Assembly (NCBI RefSeq): GCF_002811765.1 | Contig: NZ_NPDR01000002.1 | Coordinates: 124,001-188,000, forward strand | Source: Leptospira saintgironsiae | GTDB lineage: Bacteria; Spirochaetota; Leptospiria; Leptospirales; Leptospiraceae | DNA: 64,000 nt | Reading direction: 5' to 3' | Shown: positions 32,507 to 43,165 of the stretch, piece by piece | Layout: each line of letters opens with the position of its first letter | How positions within the stretch are numbered: position 1 is the stretch's first letter | Made by a program: the position numbers and the translations under genes | The notes under the pieces: generated by a model | The model's input: the letters and a program-made list of their open reading frames with translations, nothing else | What the model was told of the DNA's origin: nothing | The model's database searches: none

Positions 32507-35041
32507 TTATACTCGGTAGAATTCCATATTCTCCCGAAGTTGATCCGGAAGGCTTCCTAACGCGTTTATATATTTTTTGTATCTGTTTTCTAACTCTGTA
32601 AATTTACGAGTGCGAATGTTTACAAATCTGTTATTGATCTCACCGAAAGCAGGCATTTTGGCGACCTTCTCTCGGATCGTTCTTGCGAAAGGAATATGGC
32701 GATAGAAAATTCCACGGACCACGCGGTTCAGTCTTTGCACACCCTCCGCTTCGTATTTGATCCAAAGCTGGTAATCATTTGCAAAAATATCTCTTTCGTT
32801 CCGGAAACGTTTGAATTCTGCTGCTAACTTTTCTTTGATCTCTATGGAAAGGTCTTTGTTCTTTTTATAGAACTGAACATAGTCCATATAATCAGCAGTG
32901 ATCGATGGATTTCCTACGTTATTCCATTCAGGCCCTAAGATCGTTTTACAAAGTTCCCAACGGAACGCTGCAAATGCATCTATCAAAAGAGATTTAAGAT
33001 CTCCTTGCACAAAAATAGGAAGAACGATCCTACCTCTACTTTCTTTAGAACCAGAACCCCTGTGGATGGAGAGTTCCTGCCACATCATGATCTTGCTACC
33101 TATAGAAGGAACAATTACGAAATCAGGAATGATAGCTCTTTGAATGAATTCCTTATTGATCCCCATCTCAGGGTTATTATAGATCACCTCTCTGTTGAAC
33201 ACAGAGAAGTCGACTGCCATGATATCATGGATCGTATCTGTAAGCATTTTTTTGGTAACGTATGCTTTACCAAGAGGGATCTGAGAATGATATTTGGTTA
33301 AGATTGGGAGATAAGTCGCCAAGGAACCTGTAGTGAGTCGAACGTTCGCCTCATACATTGCACCAAATTCGAATTTTAATCTTGCTTCCGGATTATCTAT
33401 ATCTGGAGGAAGATCCGATTCTTTTTTGAAAACAGCATTTCGGTTGTCCATCTTGACTTTGTCGAAGAAGTTCTGGCCGAGTTCATCTAAGGAAGTAGGG
33501 CATTCCCTTTTGTAAATTTTTTCCAACCATTCTGTTCCATAATGGATCGGAATATCGGAAACAGAAGTGATCGCGTCCTTGAATGTGGACATGAACACTA
33601 ACTGAGAATCATCCAGCATCGTTTCATCGAAGAAACCGTATTTTAACATCAGGTCTACAGGTTTAGGAACATTCTTACCTGAGTTGACGTATTTTTGGAA
33701 ACATGCTGCGTAAATATCAAAGTAGGTTTTTGTAATAGACCTTCTTAATTTACGAGTGTCATTGTCCGAATCTAATGGGTTCTTTAAGGACTTGAGCTTT
33801 ACCATCATCGCGGAAAACTCTTTGATTGCGTCCCCACCTAAACCGGAGAATTGAATGATACTAGATGCAGAATTTGCCAATTCTTTTCGGATTGCAGTCG
33901 CGTCTGCAGAACCATCCACAGAAATCCCACTTCCATTTGATGCGACTTTTGCAGTTGGATTAGAAGCTTCGAATTTTTTAGCAAGACCCGCAGTCTTTTC
34001 CAAAAAGGATTTAATATTAGGAGAAGGGCTTGGGATCGCTGATCCAAAAATTGCCTGATGGCCTGCAAGCGCTCTTTCTATCTTTTGAGAGACCACTTGT
34101 AAGATAGGAACCACGAACTCTGGAGGTGCAGTCGCATAACCATTTGCCGCCATGTCCAGGATTAGGAAGTATTTTTCTGTAAGGCTTTCTACTCCGCCTA
34201 AAAGAAGAGAGAAGTTTTCATCTAATTCTTCTAATATACCTTTTGCATTTTCCGTAATATTGTTCTGCACTCTTCCGAGTTTGTCGCAGACATAGGAAAC
34301 CATGCTTGGATCAGGAGCGAATAATTGTGCGAGAAGATTTGGATCTGCTAAAATTACCTTACGAACAAAATTGAATTCTCCATCTTGGAATTCAATTTCT
34401 TCCGGATAATATTTAACCAGAAGTTGCGAATGATCTTCTTCTACATAATTTGCAGTTGGTCTTTCCGGAAGAATCCCACCATTATCGAAATAATGTTTCA
34501 AATTTTCACGAGCAAGTCTTAAGACTGGATCCACAATTTCAGAACTTGGATCTGCAATCGGTTGTCCTGGTTTGATATCTGGAAAAACACTTGGATTGAA
34601 TTGATAATACAGAAGGGAAAGATTATCGTTTGTCTTTCCCATATCAGAAGCGATCTTTCTGAGTTGGTTTACTTTTTTGAAAGATTCAGTGATCTCTCTT
34701 AAAAGAGAACGACCTACCATGATCCCTAGAGAACTTCTGGCAGCAAGAGAACGTCCCACAGTAGACGGGGACATAACATATGTGGATAGCACGCAATCTT
34801 GTTCTGCAACAATAGTAAAAGGATAACGCCCGCTGCCGAAAAGAGCGGATGCACCAGGAGTTAAATTAGCTCCTGAAATTTTGAATAACTCCAGTTTTCT
34901 GCCACCGGGAGCTTCTACCAAATAACGTAAAGCTCCACTATGCAATACGTTGAGAGAATTTGCGGCACTTCCTTCCGGAAATAAAACCGTCCCGGCTTTT
35001 ATTGTTACTTTTTGATTTGGTACGCTTGTATCTAATGCCAT
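32507..35041 (-). CDS. Large protein with N-terminal cyclic-nucleotide-binding fold
   Basis: 844 residues, soluble. Residues about 10-115 form a cNMP-binding beta-roll: [20 protein letters not shown], then [20 protein letters not shown], then [20 protein letters not shown]. The usual phosphate-binding GE is replaced by TPG, although an arginine remains in GRYPF, so nucleotide binding is uncertain. No helix-turn-helix follows. Instead about 700 residues of mainly helical, uncharacterised sequence include a Ser/Ala-rich linker near residues 335-385 and a C-terminal basic helical region with [20 protein letters not shown]. It is not a CRP-type regulator in layout. No Shine-Dalgarno is seen before the ATG. 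It may be an effector for the cyclase encoded at 22 kb; that is speculation. Confidence 0.8.
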   Translation of the reverse strand: MALDTSVPNQKVTIKAGTVLFPEGSAANSLNVLHSGALRYLVEAPGGRKLELFKISGANLTPGASALFGSGRYPFTIVAEQDCVLSTYVMSPSTVGRSLAARSSLGIMVGRSLLREITESFKKVNQLRKIASDMGKTNDNLSLLYYQFNPSVFPDIKPGQPIADPSSEIVDPVLRLARENLKHYFDNGGILPERPTANYVEEDHSQLLVKYYPEEIEFQDGEFNFVRKVILADPNLLAQLFAPDPSMVSYVCDKLGRVQNNITENAKGILEELDENFSLLLGGVESLTEKYFLILDMAANGYATAPPEFVVPILQVVSQKIERALAGHQAIFGSAIPSPSPNIKSFLEKTAGLAKKFEASNPTAKVASNGSGISVDGSADATAIRKELANSASSIIQFSGLGGDAIKEFSAMMVKLKSLKNPLDSDNDTRKLRRSITKTYFDIYAACFQKYVNSGKNVPKPVDLMLKYGFFDETMLDDSQLVFMSTFKDAITSVSDIPIHYGTEWLEKIYKRECPTSLDELGQNFFDKVKMDNRNAVFKKESDLPPDIDNPEARLKFEFGAMYEANVRLTTGSLATYLPILTKYHSQIPLGKAYVTKKMLTDTIHDIMAVDFSVFNREVIYNNPEMGINKEFIQRAIIPDFVIVPSIGSKIMMWQELSIHRGSGSKESRGRIVLPIFVQGDLKSLLIDAFAAFRWELCKTILGPEWNNVGNPSITADYMDYVQFYKKNKDLSIEIKEKLAAEFKRFRNERDIFANDYQLWIKYEAEGVQRLNRVVRGIFYRHIPFARTIREKVAKMPAFGEINNRFVNIRTRKFTELENRYKKYINALGSLPDQLRENMEFYRV

Positions 35042-35176
35042 ACGATCGCTGTTGGGGCAAATTAAGAAGAAAACTATCCTTCCCTAAGAATGGAAACTCT
35101 TTTTTAAAGGATTCTCTAAAAAGGACCTTGGGGATAAGGCAAAAGATTTCCAAGACTAAGGCGCTCATAGTCCTGC

Positions 35177-35205
35177 TTGACTCCTGTAGTTTCCCGGAAA
35201 TAACC
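35177..35205 (+). promoter_or_regulatory. Weak sigma70-like promoter candidate before the NamZ-like gene
   Basis: TTGACT at 35177-35182 is a near-perfect -35 element. At 17-base spacing the -10 position reads ATAACC, which is poor. If used, transcription would begin only a few bases before the ATG at 35216, which lacks a ribosome-binding site, so a leaderless or very short-leader message is possible. The remainder of the 174-bp gap shows nothing else clear. Confidence 0.25.
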
Positions 35206-35215
35206 TCTTTAGAAA

Positions 35216-36352
35216 ATGAAAAAAAGCAGAATTCTCTCCGATGCAAAATCCATCGGAATGCTTACCAACCAGAGCGCATATGGTTGGAAAGGCGACTATC
35301 ATTTCCGGACCATTCAAAGAGAGTACGGACTTAAAAAACTATTTTTGCCTGAGCATGGACTTTTTGCAGAACTGCAAGATCAGGTCTCAGGAAGTGGACT
35401 CATCTATGATCTGGGAGAAACAGAAGTTTTAAATTTGTATGGGGATAATGAGGAAAGTCTCGCTCCCGCAGAAGATATTCTATCCGACCTGGATACTCTG
35501 ATTGTAGATATCAGAGATGTAGGCGCTCGTTATTACACATTTTTGACCACAGCTTTATATGCGATGCAGGCTGCGGATCGACTTGCTAAAAAAGGAAAAC
35601 CGAGACCTAAAATTTTAGTATCGAATGCAAAAAATCCGGCAGGCACAAAGATTGAAGGATCCCCGTTAGATAAAAAATTTTCATCATTTGTCGGGGTAGA
35701 AGGTACACTACATCGGCATGGTCTCTCTGCAGCGGGCCTTCTTGAATATTATAAAGACAAATTCAATTTAGATTTGGAGCTTTATCAGTTGGATCTATAT
35801 CCCAAAAAAAGTTCCGAGTTTTTATGGGTTCCACCTTCTCCAAATATTCCTGCGCAAACAACTTGTTATGTATACACTGGGCTTTGTCTTTTAGAAGGGA
35901 CAAATCTTTCCGAAGGAAGAGGAACTACTCGACCATTCGAAACATTTGGTGCGCCATATATCAATGATCTGGATAGATCTCTTCTAGAGAAACTACAAGA
36001 GAAACAAAAAGGGATTTTTAGACTCAGACCATTAAAGTTTATTCCAACCTTTCATAAACATGCAGGAAAAGTGTGTGGAGGTTATCAAATTTTATTAGAT
36101 AACCCTAAAAAATTCCATAGCTTATTATTCGGATTATTACTTATTCGCACACTGAGAGAATTTTATCCGGACAAGTTTGAATTCTTACAAGGACCTTATG
36201 AATTCAGATCAGATCTTCCGGCGATCCAACTTTTGGTGGGAGATCAGTTTCTATTGGATTATCTGGATGGAAAAAGATCCTACTCAGAGATCCGAGATTA
36301 TCTGGAAGATACAGAAAAGAAATGGAAGAAGGTAACGAAGAATTATAGGTGA
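35216..36352 (+). CDS. NamZ-type (DUF1343) exo-N-acetylmuramidase homologue
   Basis: 378 residues. Family landmarks occur in order: [12 protein letters not shown] (about residues 13-24), [13 protein letters not shown] (about 42-54, with the conserved PEHG), [17 protein letters not shown] (about 92-108), [20 protein letters not shown] (about 202-221) and [16 protein letters not shown] (about 225-240). DUF1343 enzymes such as NamZ remove terminal N-acetylmuramic acid from peptidoglycan fragments. Here there is no signal peptide: the protein starts a few residues before the first conserved strand. It could be cytoplasmic and act on imported muropeptides, or the real start has been lost. A repeat element begins 11 bases after the stop. 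Confidence 0.88.
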   Translation: MKKSRILSDAKSIGMLTNQSAYGWKGDYHFRTIQREYGLKKLFLPEHGLFAELQDQVSGSGLIYDLGETEVLNLYGDNEESLAPAEDILSDLDTLIVDIRDVGARYYTFLTTALYAMQAADRLAKKGKPRPKILVSNAKNPAGTKIEGSPLDKKFSSFVGVEGTLHRHGLSAAGLLEYYKDKFNLDLELYQLDLYPKKSSEFLWVPPSPNIPAQTTCYVYTGLCLLEGTNLSEGRGTTRPFETFGAPYINDLDRSLLEKLQEKQKGIFRLRPLKFIPTFHKHAGKVCGGYQILLDNPKKFHSLLFGLLLIRTLREFYPDKFEFLQGPYEFRSDLPAIQLLVGDQFLLDYLDGKRSYSEIRDYLEDTEKKWKKVTKNYR

Positions 36353-36363
36353 AAGAAGGATTT

Positions 36364-36509
36364 TGTAGGAGTTCCTACATGGGGGTTGAGATCGCCCCCG
36401 CCCAGGTTCGGGTGGGGGGAGTGGCCCGTGGGAGAGCCCTGTCGCTATATCATAAAATTCAAATCTCTACAACAGAATTTTACATCTTATATTTGTTGGA
36501 ATTCCTACA
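36364..36509. repeat. 146-bp structured element bounded by two 16-bp palindromes
   Basis: The left boundary is TGTAGGAGTTCCTACA (36364-36379) and the right boundary TGTTGGAATTCCTACA (36494-36509); both fit TGTNGGANNTCCNACA. Inside is a strong hairpin: CCCCCGCCC (36395-36403), loop AGGTTC, then GGGTGGGGG. A GC-rich half is followed by an AT-rich half. The element fills the space between the NamZ-like gene and the convergent 78-codon gene. No target-site duplication is obvious and it encodes nothing convincing. I read it as a small interspersed repeat, possibly a non-autonomous mobile element or a processed structured RNA. Confidence 0.5.
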
Positions 36510-36741
36510 GCGGGAGCCTAGAAAACTCTGCCTTCAATTTTTGCAAATCACCCAGAAGATCGTTCGGTGCCGGGCGAATATTTTTCGCCAATTGAAGAGC
36601 GTTTTCAATCAGATCTAAGATCAGTTTTTTCTCAGTGATGGCTCTGATCTTAGGCATATGGCTCCAATCCTTTTTGAATAAGGAGGCTTTTTCATCTACG
36701 ATTGCGACTATCTTGTTTAATGCTTGGATCTCTTCGTTCAT
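36505..36741 (-). CDS. Small helical protein (78 residues)
   Basis: Begins MNEEIQALNKIVAIVDEKAS and continues with amphipathic helices rich in Leu, Lys and Glu; no signal peptide or membrane segment. ATG 36741 has a weak GAG five bases upstream and lies just after the stop of the upstream membrane-protein gene, so the two form a unit. Its last codons overlap the right end of the repeat element: the stop TAG is part of the repeat palindrome. The original C-terminus may therefore have been altered by insertion. Function unknown. Confidence 0.65.
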   Translation of the reverse strand: MNEEIQALNKIVAIVDEKASLFKKDWSHMPKIRAITEKKLILDLIENALQLAKNIRPAPNDLLGDLQKLKAEFSRLPL

Positions 36742-36747
36742 AACATC

Positions 36748-37341
36748 TCAAAAATTAGGAATTTCTAAAGAAATGTTTTCAGCTTTATGGAGAATTTCTG
36801 CATGAAAGGATCTTTTTTTTCCGCCTTGGAAAACATTCGTAATATTATTCAAAATTGATTTTTCCTGAGTTTTACATTCTGGGGGAAGATTTAAAAGAAG
36901 TTGAGAAGGAATTTCATATCTGAAAAAATTCGTACTTCCTGGTTCTAAATTTTTAGAAGCCAAGGTCCAAGAATCTTCCAGACAATTCAGATCTCCACTT
37001 TTTATAAAAACTCGGATCTTATCTTCTGTATTCGGAAAAGACAGACTTTCAGTTCCTCTATTTTTTAAAAAAAGAAAGAAGGTCGGAAAATCCTTGGAAT
37101 TCTCTTTGCTGGAAGAAAGACGATAGCTAACAAAACCAGAGGAAATTTCTTTCGATTCAGTCTGCCCTGAAAAAGCCAGAGGATTTAACAGTTTGGCAAC
37201 CACAGAAAATATAAAAAGTAATAATATAACATCAAAGAACAGGATCAACTTGGAACGGTTATTTGATTTGCCTGCATCCTTACTTTTGCGCAGGAAATCC
37301 TGGAATTCATCGGGAGAGCGGGAATGGTAACCTTTACTCAT
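36748..37341 (-). CDS. Single-pass membrane protein of unknown function
   Basis: About 197 residues from ATG 37341, chosen because AGGA lies nine bases upstream; the frame is open to 37398. The cytoplasmic N-terminus is charged (YHSRSPDEFQDFLRKSKDAG). One membrane helix follows at about residues 33-55 (ILFFDVILLLFIFSVVAKLL), then a roughly 140-residue outer domain with beta-like strands (TFFLFLKNRGTESLSFPNTE) and two cysteines that could form a disulfide. No family recognised. The layout suggests a periplasmic binding domain tethered to the inner membrane. Confidence 0.7.
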   Translation of the reverse strand: MSKGYHSRSPDEFQDFLRKSKDAGKSNNRSKLILFFDVILLLFIFSVVAKLLNPLAFSGQTESKEISSGFVSYRLSSSKENSKDFPTFFLFLKNRGTESLSFPNTEDKIRVFIKSGDLNCLEDSWTLASKNLEPGSTNFFRYEIPSQLLLNLPPECKTQEKSILNNITNVFQGGKKRSFHAEILHKAENISLEIPNF

Positions 37342-37398
37342 TTTTGATATTCCTAGGTCCTTTTTCCATATATTACTTTCTCCTAGAAAAGATTGCAA

Positions 37399-37731
37399 GC
37401 ATTCCTAAGAGATGTAGTATTTTCGTTCTAAATCAACCGCTGATCCAAATGATTGAAAAGAAGAAAATTAACGGAAAAGCCCAGGTTAGTACTGCTCGTC
37501 CATAATTTTGCTGAAAAATTTGTTTAGACATTCGGATAAAGAATGTCGCTTAGAGTATTTATTTTTATAAAAACATTATGGTGCTTCGCTGATTGAGCGT
37601 AGAGCGCGGTCCTGACAAAGTCAGGAGTCGCCCAAGTTCACTCTCAGCTTCTAAGCAAAAGGAACAGAAGGATTCTTTAAAAAGCTTGCTGTTCAGCCAT
37701 TTTTAATAGAAAGTCTATACGAGGCCAAATC
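37399..37731. other. Long intergenic region with a perfect hairpin
   Basis: Together with the untranslated 5' side of the upstream minus-strand gene, this is the longest gene-free stretch of the window (37342-37731). TCCTGAC (37610-37616), AAA, and GTCAGGA (37620-37626) form a tight seven-pair hairpin, flanked by GC-rich inverted bits (GCTTCGCTGATTGAGCG). No T-run follows, so it is not a standard terminator. A plus-strand open frame reaching 37505 is unconvincing. The region probably holds the promoters of the divergent membrane-protein and CDGSH genes; a small RNA is possible. Confidence 0.4.
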
Positions 37732-38361
37732 ATGGAAATCGTAAAAGGAAAAGATGCCACCATTCTTTTCGATGGAAAGAAGTGTATTCATTCTAGGAAT
37801 TGTGTGTTAAGTAGACCCGATGTATTCGTTCCGAATGTGGAAGGAGAATGGATCTATCCTGACAAAGCAAGTGTAGAAGAGATTAAATCTTTAGCTTTGA
37901 ATTGTCCTTCTGGCGCGATCCGTTTCGAATCGAATGATCCTTCTTTTAAAGAAACTGCTCCACCGGTCAATGTTTTGAGAGTGAGAGAGAATGGGCCTCT
38001 TGCAATCCATGCGGATATTGAGTTAGAAGGTGTGGAGAAACAATATCGACTTACACTTTGTAGATGTGGAGCTTCTACTCATAAACCTTTTTGTGATGCA
38101 ACTCATACGAGTATTACGTTTACTGCAACTGGAGAACCACCTGTCCAAGAATCGCTACCTTTACCTGTTCGAAATGGAATTCTAAAAATAGATCCTACTA
38201 AAAACGGTCCTTTGAAGGTGAGTGGGAATTTAGAAATTTGTTCCGGGACTGGGAAGGTAACAAATAGAACCACCGAAACTTATCTATGTCGTTGTGGTGG
38301 TTCTTCAAATAAACCGTATTGTGATGGAACTCATCGCAAGATCAAATTTAAATCTGAATGA
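37732..38361 (+). CDS. Iron-sulfur protein: Fer4-type domain plus two CDGSH domains
   Basis: 209 residues with three cluster-binding units. Residues about 10-65 contain KKCIHSRNCVLSRPDVF and NCPSGAI, the divergent ferredoxin-like (Fer4_19) pattern. The first CDGSH unit is LCRCGASTHKPFCDATH (about residues 103-119) and the second is LCRCGGSSNKPYCDGTH (about 183-199). Each has the C-x-C-x9-C-x3-H ligand set of a 2Fe-2S cluster. The first has CDATH and the second CDGTH in place of CDGSH. Such proteins are linked to redox and iron handling. ATG 37732 follows GAGG. It stands alone after a long non-coding region. Confidence 0.92.
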   Translation: MEIVKGKDATILFDGKKCIHSRNCVLSRPDVFVPNVEGEWIYPDKASVEEIKSLALNCPSGAIRFESNDPSFKETAPPVNVLRVRENGPLAIHADIELEGVEKQYRLTLCRCGASTHKPFCDATHTSITFTATGEPPVQESLPLPVRNGILKIDPTKNGPLKVSGNLEICSGTGKVTNRTTETYLCRCGGSSNKPYCDGTHRKIKFKSE

Positions 38362-38386
38362 CTTATTAAGCGAATCTTAGAAATTC

Positions 38387-39853
38387 TCAAGACTCGATCA
38401 GTGTTCTGATTTTTTTACGAATTCTACCTGCTGTAGGATATCCTTTACATAGTTCCGCACAATAAAGAAGAACACTTTGAGAAAGCCTGACTGATTCGAT
38501 TATTTCTTCTCCTCTGGATAAGAAGAATGTTAGAATTCCTACAAGTAGATCACCTGTTCCCATTACAGCAAGTTTAGGTTCTTGGAATTCCCAGAAATAA
38601 GAATTTCCATCTGGAGCAAATAGAATGGAAACAGGTCCTTTTAAAAGTAAGTATGTTTGTTTTTCTTTTGCCCAAATATTCGCATCTTCTAATGCGGAAT
38701 ATTGGCTTTGGACCTTTTTACCTATGATAGAAGACCATTCTCCTAAATGAGGAGTGAGTATTGTGCGGGGGCCTAGATGTTTTTCATCTAAATATTTGAG
38801 TGCGCCCGCGTCAAAGATCAGAGTTGTTTCTTTGGAAAATGATAGAGAGGGAAGATCAGAAGAAGCAAGTCCAGGCCCCACACATATCACACTTGCCTTT
38901 TGGGCAAATGGATAATCGGAAGGTTTTTTAGAAGTTTCCAATTGGGAAACCATGAAAGAAGGATCTTTTTTGAGGACCTTTATGAGTGTGTTTGCAGAAG
39001 GTGTGAGTATTTGTGAAATTCCTCCTCCTAATTCTTGGAATGCAAGTGCAGAAGATAGTATTGCGCCGGACATTCCTTCTGATCCACCTATGAATACTGC
39101 GGAACCATTTTTATATTTGTGAGAATCTTTTTCTCTGGTGAGTTTAGAAACTAATACTTCTTTATTTGCTTTCGATAATAGATATTTAGAAGTTTTGAAT
39201 TCTTGGCGCAAAAATCCGATAGGATGAAATGATTTTCTGTCTTTAGATAAAGGGTAGAATACATTTTTGACTTTGGGAGATCCAATTTCTGCCAAAATAT
39301 CCGCGGCAAATGGTATCTTATCGTCGGGAGAATATCCTGAAACCGCATCAATACTCAAAGCCAACAAAGAATTTTTTAATCTTTCTTTGGCCGCACGGAT
39401 CTCCGAAACTACTTTTGAAATTTCTACTGATAATGGATTTTTAAATCCAGTTCCTAAAAGAGAATCTACTAATACTTCTCCAGGATTTACAAGATCCTCC
39501 TTAAATTTTTCCAAAGGAAAATTCGGGATCTTCAATTCTTCTGTTAGGTTTTTATAATATTTTGTTTCTTCGGAGAGATTTCCTTCTTTGGAATAGATTT
39601 CTACCAGATTACCTTCTGCGCTTAAAAATTGAGCTAAGGCATATCCATCTCCTCCGTTATTTCCAGACCCGCAGAGTATGATGACTTTTTTTGCAGATTT
39701 GAAAATATCTTCCCAGGTTTTGAAGATAGAGAGTGCAGCAAATCCCATGAGCATATTCCCCGAAATTTTTCTGTCTCGGATAGTTTGCTCGTCTAAAGAT
39801 TTTGCTTCTTCTTCGCTAAATAAAACCTGGAAATGAAGAGGAGACCCGTTCAT
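38387..39853 (-). CDS. nnr: Bifunctional NAD(P)H-hydrate epimerase/dehydratase
   Basis: Repairs hydrated NADH and NADPH. 488 residues with both expected domains. The N-terminal YjeF_N epimerase (about residues 5-215) has CGSGNNGGDGYALAQFL, and later VDSLLGTGF and LALSIDAVSGYSPDD. The C-terminal carbohydrate-kinase-like dehydratase (about 225-488) has AVFIGGSEGMSGAILSSALA, ILTPHLGEWSSIIGKK and MGTGDLLVGILTFFLSRG, the nucleotide/hydrate-binding end. One base separates its start from the upstream lipoprotein gene's stop, so the two are in one unit. Confidence 0.95.
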   Translation of the reverse strand: MNGSPLHFQVLFSEEEAKSLDEQTIRDRKISGNMLMGFAALSIFKTWEDIFKSAKKVIILCGSGNNGGDGYALAQFLSAEGNLVEIYSKEGNLSEETKYYKNLTEELKIPNFPLEKFKEDLVNPGEVLVDSLLGTGFKNPLSVEISKVVSEIRAAKERLKNSLLALSIDAVSGYSPDDKIPFAADILAEIGSPKVKNVFYPLSKDRKSFHPIGFLRQEFKTSKYLLSKANKEVLVSKLTREKDSHKYKNGSAVFIGGSEGMSGAILSSALAFQELGGGISQILTPSANTLIKVLKKDPSFMVSQLETSKKPSDYPFAQKASVICVGPGLASSDLPSLSFSKETTLIFDAGALKYLDEKHLGPRTILTPHLGEWSSIIGKKVQSQYSALEDANIWAKEKQTYLLLKGPVSILFAPDGNSYFWEFQEPKLAVMGTGDLLVGILTFFLSRGEEIIESVRLSQSVLLYCAELCKGYPTAGRIRKKIRTLIES

Positions 39854-39854
39854 T

Positions 39855-40982
39855 TTATTTCCATTTATGGATCTCTAAATAACCAGATCTGATCTTCATG
39901 GAATAAATTTCGTCATTTGTATCCATCCACGTTTCTCTCCAAAGTCCGCGAGGAGGAGGGTAGTTGAGACGGATATTATTCACATGATTTCCGTCTTCAT
40001 CGTGAACCTGGAGTCTGATAGAATTACCTTCTTCTACTTCTGTTTCCCAGATGAAAAAATTATCATTATTAAGGACCCAATATAATGTTTCTGAAGGGTC
40101 TTGGATCTCTTTGATCGGAGTGATCCTTTTGTCTTTGAGTTCGTATTTTAAGATTTTTCTGTTTTTGAATCTTCCGGATTTGGTTTCGTAAAAACTAAAA
40201 GATCCGAGTATATAATCTCCATCAGGATGAGAGATGAAAGTATCAACATACCAAGTGTAGGCCTCTCCTTGGTTCAAGGAATCTTTGAAATCGGAACCTT
40301 CTACCTTTTGTTTTAATTTTCCAGACTCGTCAAAAATGCTGAGTCTCATCGCGCCGTTATGCCTATGAAAAACGAATAATAGATCGTTATTACCTGCTTC
40401 CATTCTTTCTATATAGCCGAATGGAGCAGAGCCACCTACGCCATCAGCATAGATTGTTTGGGAAAGTTTTCCAGAATCATTTATTTTTAAAATTACGGAA
40501 GGAACTGCTTCTTCCACTTCTGTGCGGAATTCTCCGGATTTTTTTGTGTAAATATTTTCTGCTACTTTATCTGCTTTAGCATCTTCTCTAGAAACTCTGG
40601 ATTGAACGTAAATATCATCTCCGTCTGAAACAGTGACGAGTCCTATTCTTCCTAATTTGATATTATAAGCTTTGATCTTATCTTGTTTTTCTTTGGAGTT
40701 TCCGATCACAAACTTCAGATCTCCATCGGAATTGAATGCTTTAATCAATGATTGTTCGAAGTCAGGAACGTAAATCACTCCGGAAGCAACTGCAACTTGG
40801 TTCGGAACATTTGTCGGAACCCGATTGACTATGCTCACTTGTAATTCTTTTAAATCTTTTCCTAATTTAACTCTTCCGTATAAATAGGGATTATAATCAT
40901 CCACTCGGAACTTGGAACAAGCTCCTATCGCCAATATAAAACATAAGAAAAAAGGAAGGTATTTTTGGTTTGCCCGGGACAT
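39855..40982 (-). CDS. Putative lipoprotein, beta-propeller-like
   Basis: About 375 residues from ATG 40982, which has AAGGA ten bases upstream; the open frame extends to 41018. The signal peptide YLPFFLCFILAIGACSK has a lipobox IGAC. The mature protein contains repeated strand patterns ending in Asp/Asn-Gly turns (VYVPDFEQ-like, SIFDESGKLKQKVEG, LQVHDEDGNHVNNIRL) such as occur in NHL/PQQ-type propellers. The location beside the nusA-infB cluster matches my memory of a leptospiral family named after LIC_12708; I could not check this. Function unknown. Confidence 0.8.
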   Translation of the reverse strand: MSRANQKYLPFFLCFILAIGACSKFRVDDYNPYLYGRVKLGKDLKELQVSIVNRVPTNVPNQVAVASGVIYVPDFEQSLIKAFNSDGDLKFVIGNSKEKQDKIKAYNIKLGRIGLVTVSDGDDIYVQSRVSREDAKADKVAENIYTKKSGEFRTEVEEAVPSVILKINDSGKLSQTIYADGVGGSAPFGYIERMEAGNNDLLFVFHRHNGAMRLSIFDESGKLKQKVEGSDFKDSLNQGEAYTWYVDTFISHPDGDYILGSFSFYETKSGRFKNRKILKYELKDKRITPIKEIQDPSETLYWVLNNDNFFIWETEVEEGNSIRLQVHDEDGNHVNNIRLNYPPPRGLWRETWMDTNDEIYSMKIRSGYLEIHKWK

Positions 40983-41234
40983 TTCGTTACCATCCTTCTT
41001 TTTACTATATGAAAACAAGCAATTTCGCTCGTATCAAGGGGATGGCTCGGAACTGGGCGTATTTTTTACTTTACACTAGGGTCAGCCAAAAATATTTTGA
41101 ATGAATATCGGGAACCACCCATTGAATGTATGGGAAATCCTAAAAATTTCGGAGATAATCCGTTTTTGTAGGTTGTTTTTTCCTCTTTTTTGAGGCAAAA
41201 CGAAGCGGTTCAGAGACTCTCTGTAAGGCCGGCA
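40983..41234 (+). promoter_or_regulatory. Upstream region of the rimP-nusA-infB cluster
   Basis: A 252-bp divergent gap that must contain promoters for the lipoprotein/nnr unit (minus) and the transcription-translation cluster (plus). A GATAAT at 41154-41159 could be a -10 element, but no convincing -35 lies at proper spacing. A weak CCCAT/ATGGG inverted repeat sits near 41117-41133. No gene or known riboswitch fold is seen. Confidence 0.35.
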
Positions 41235-41723
<489 letters not shown>

Positions 41724-41725
41724 TT

Positions 41726-43096
<1,371 letters not shown>

Positions 43097-43165
43097 TCTC
43101 TCAATTTTGAGGGGTTGGGCTTAGGACCCGTTTTCAGTACATCGCGTACTTGACCAGGACATTAT

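Noticed and set aside
37263..37505. 80-codon plus-strand frame with a hydrophobic centre
   Set aside because: It begins antisense to the N-terminus of the minus-strand membrane protein, which explains the hydrophobic run, and has no ribosome-binding site. A decayed gene tail is not excluded.
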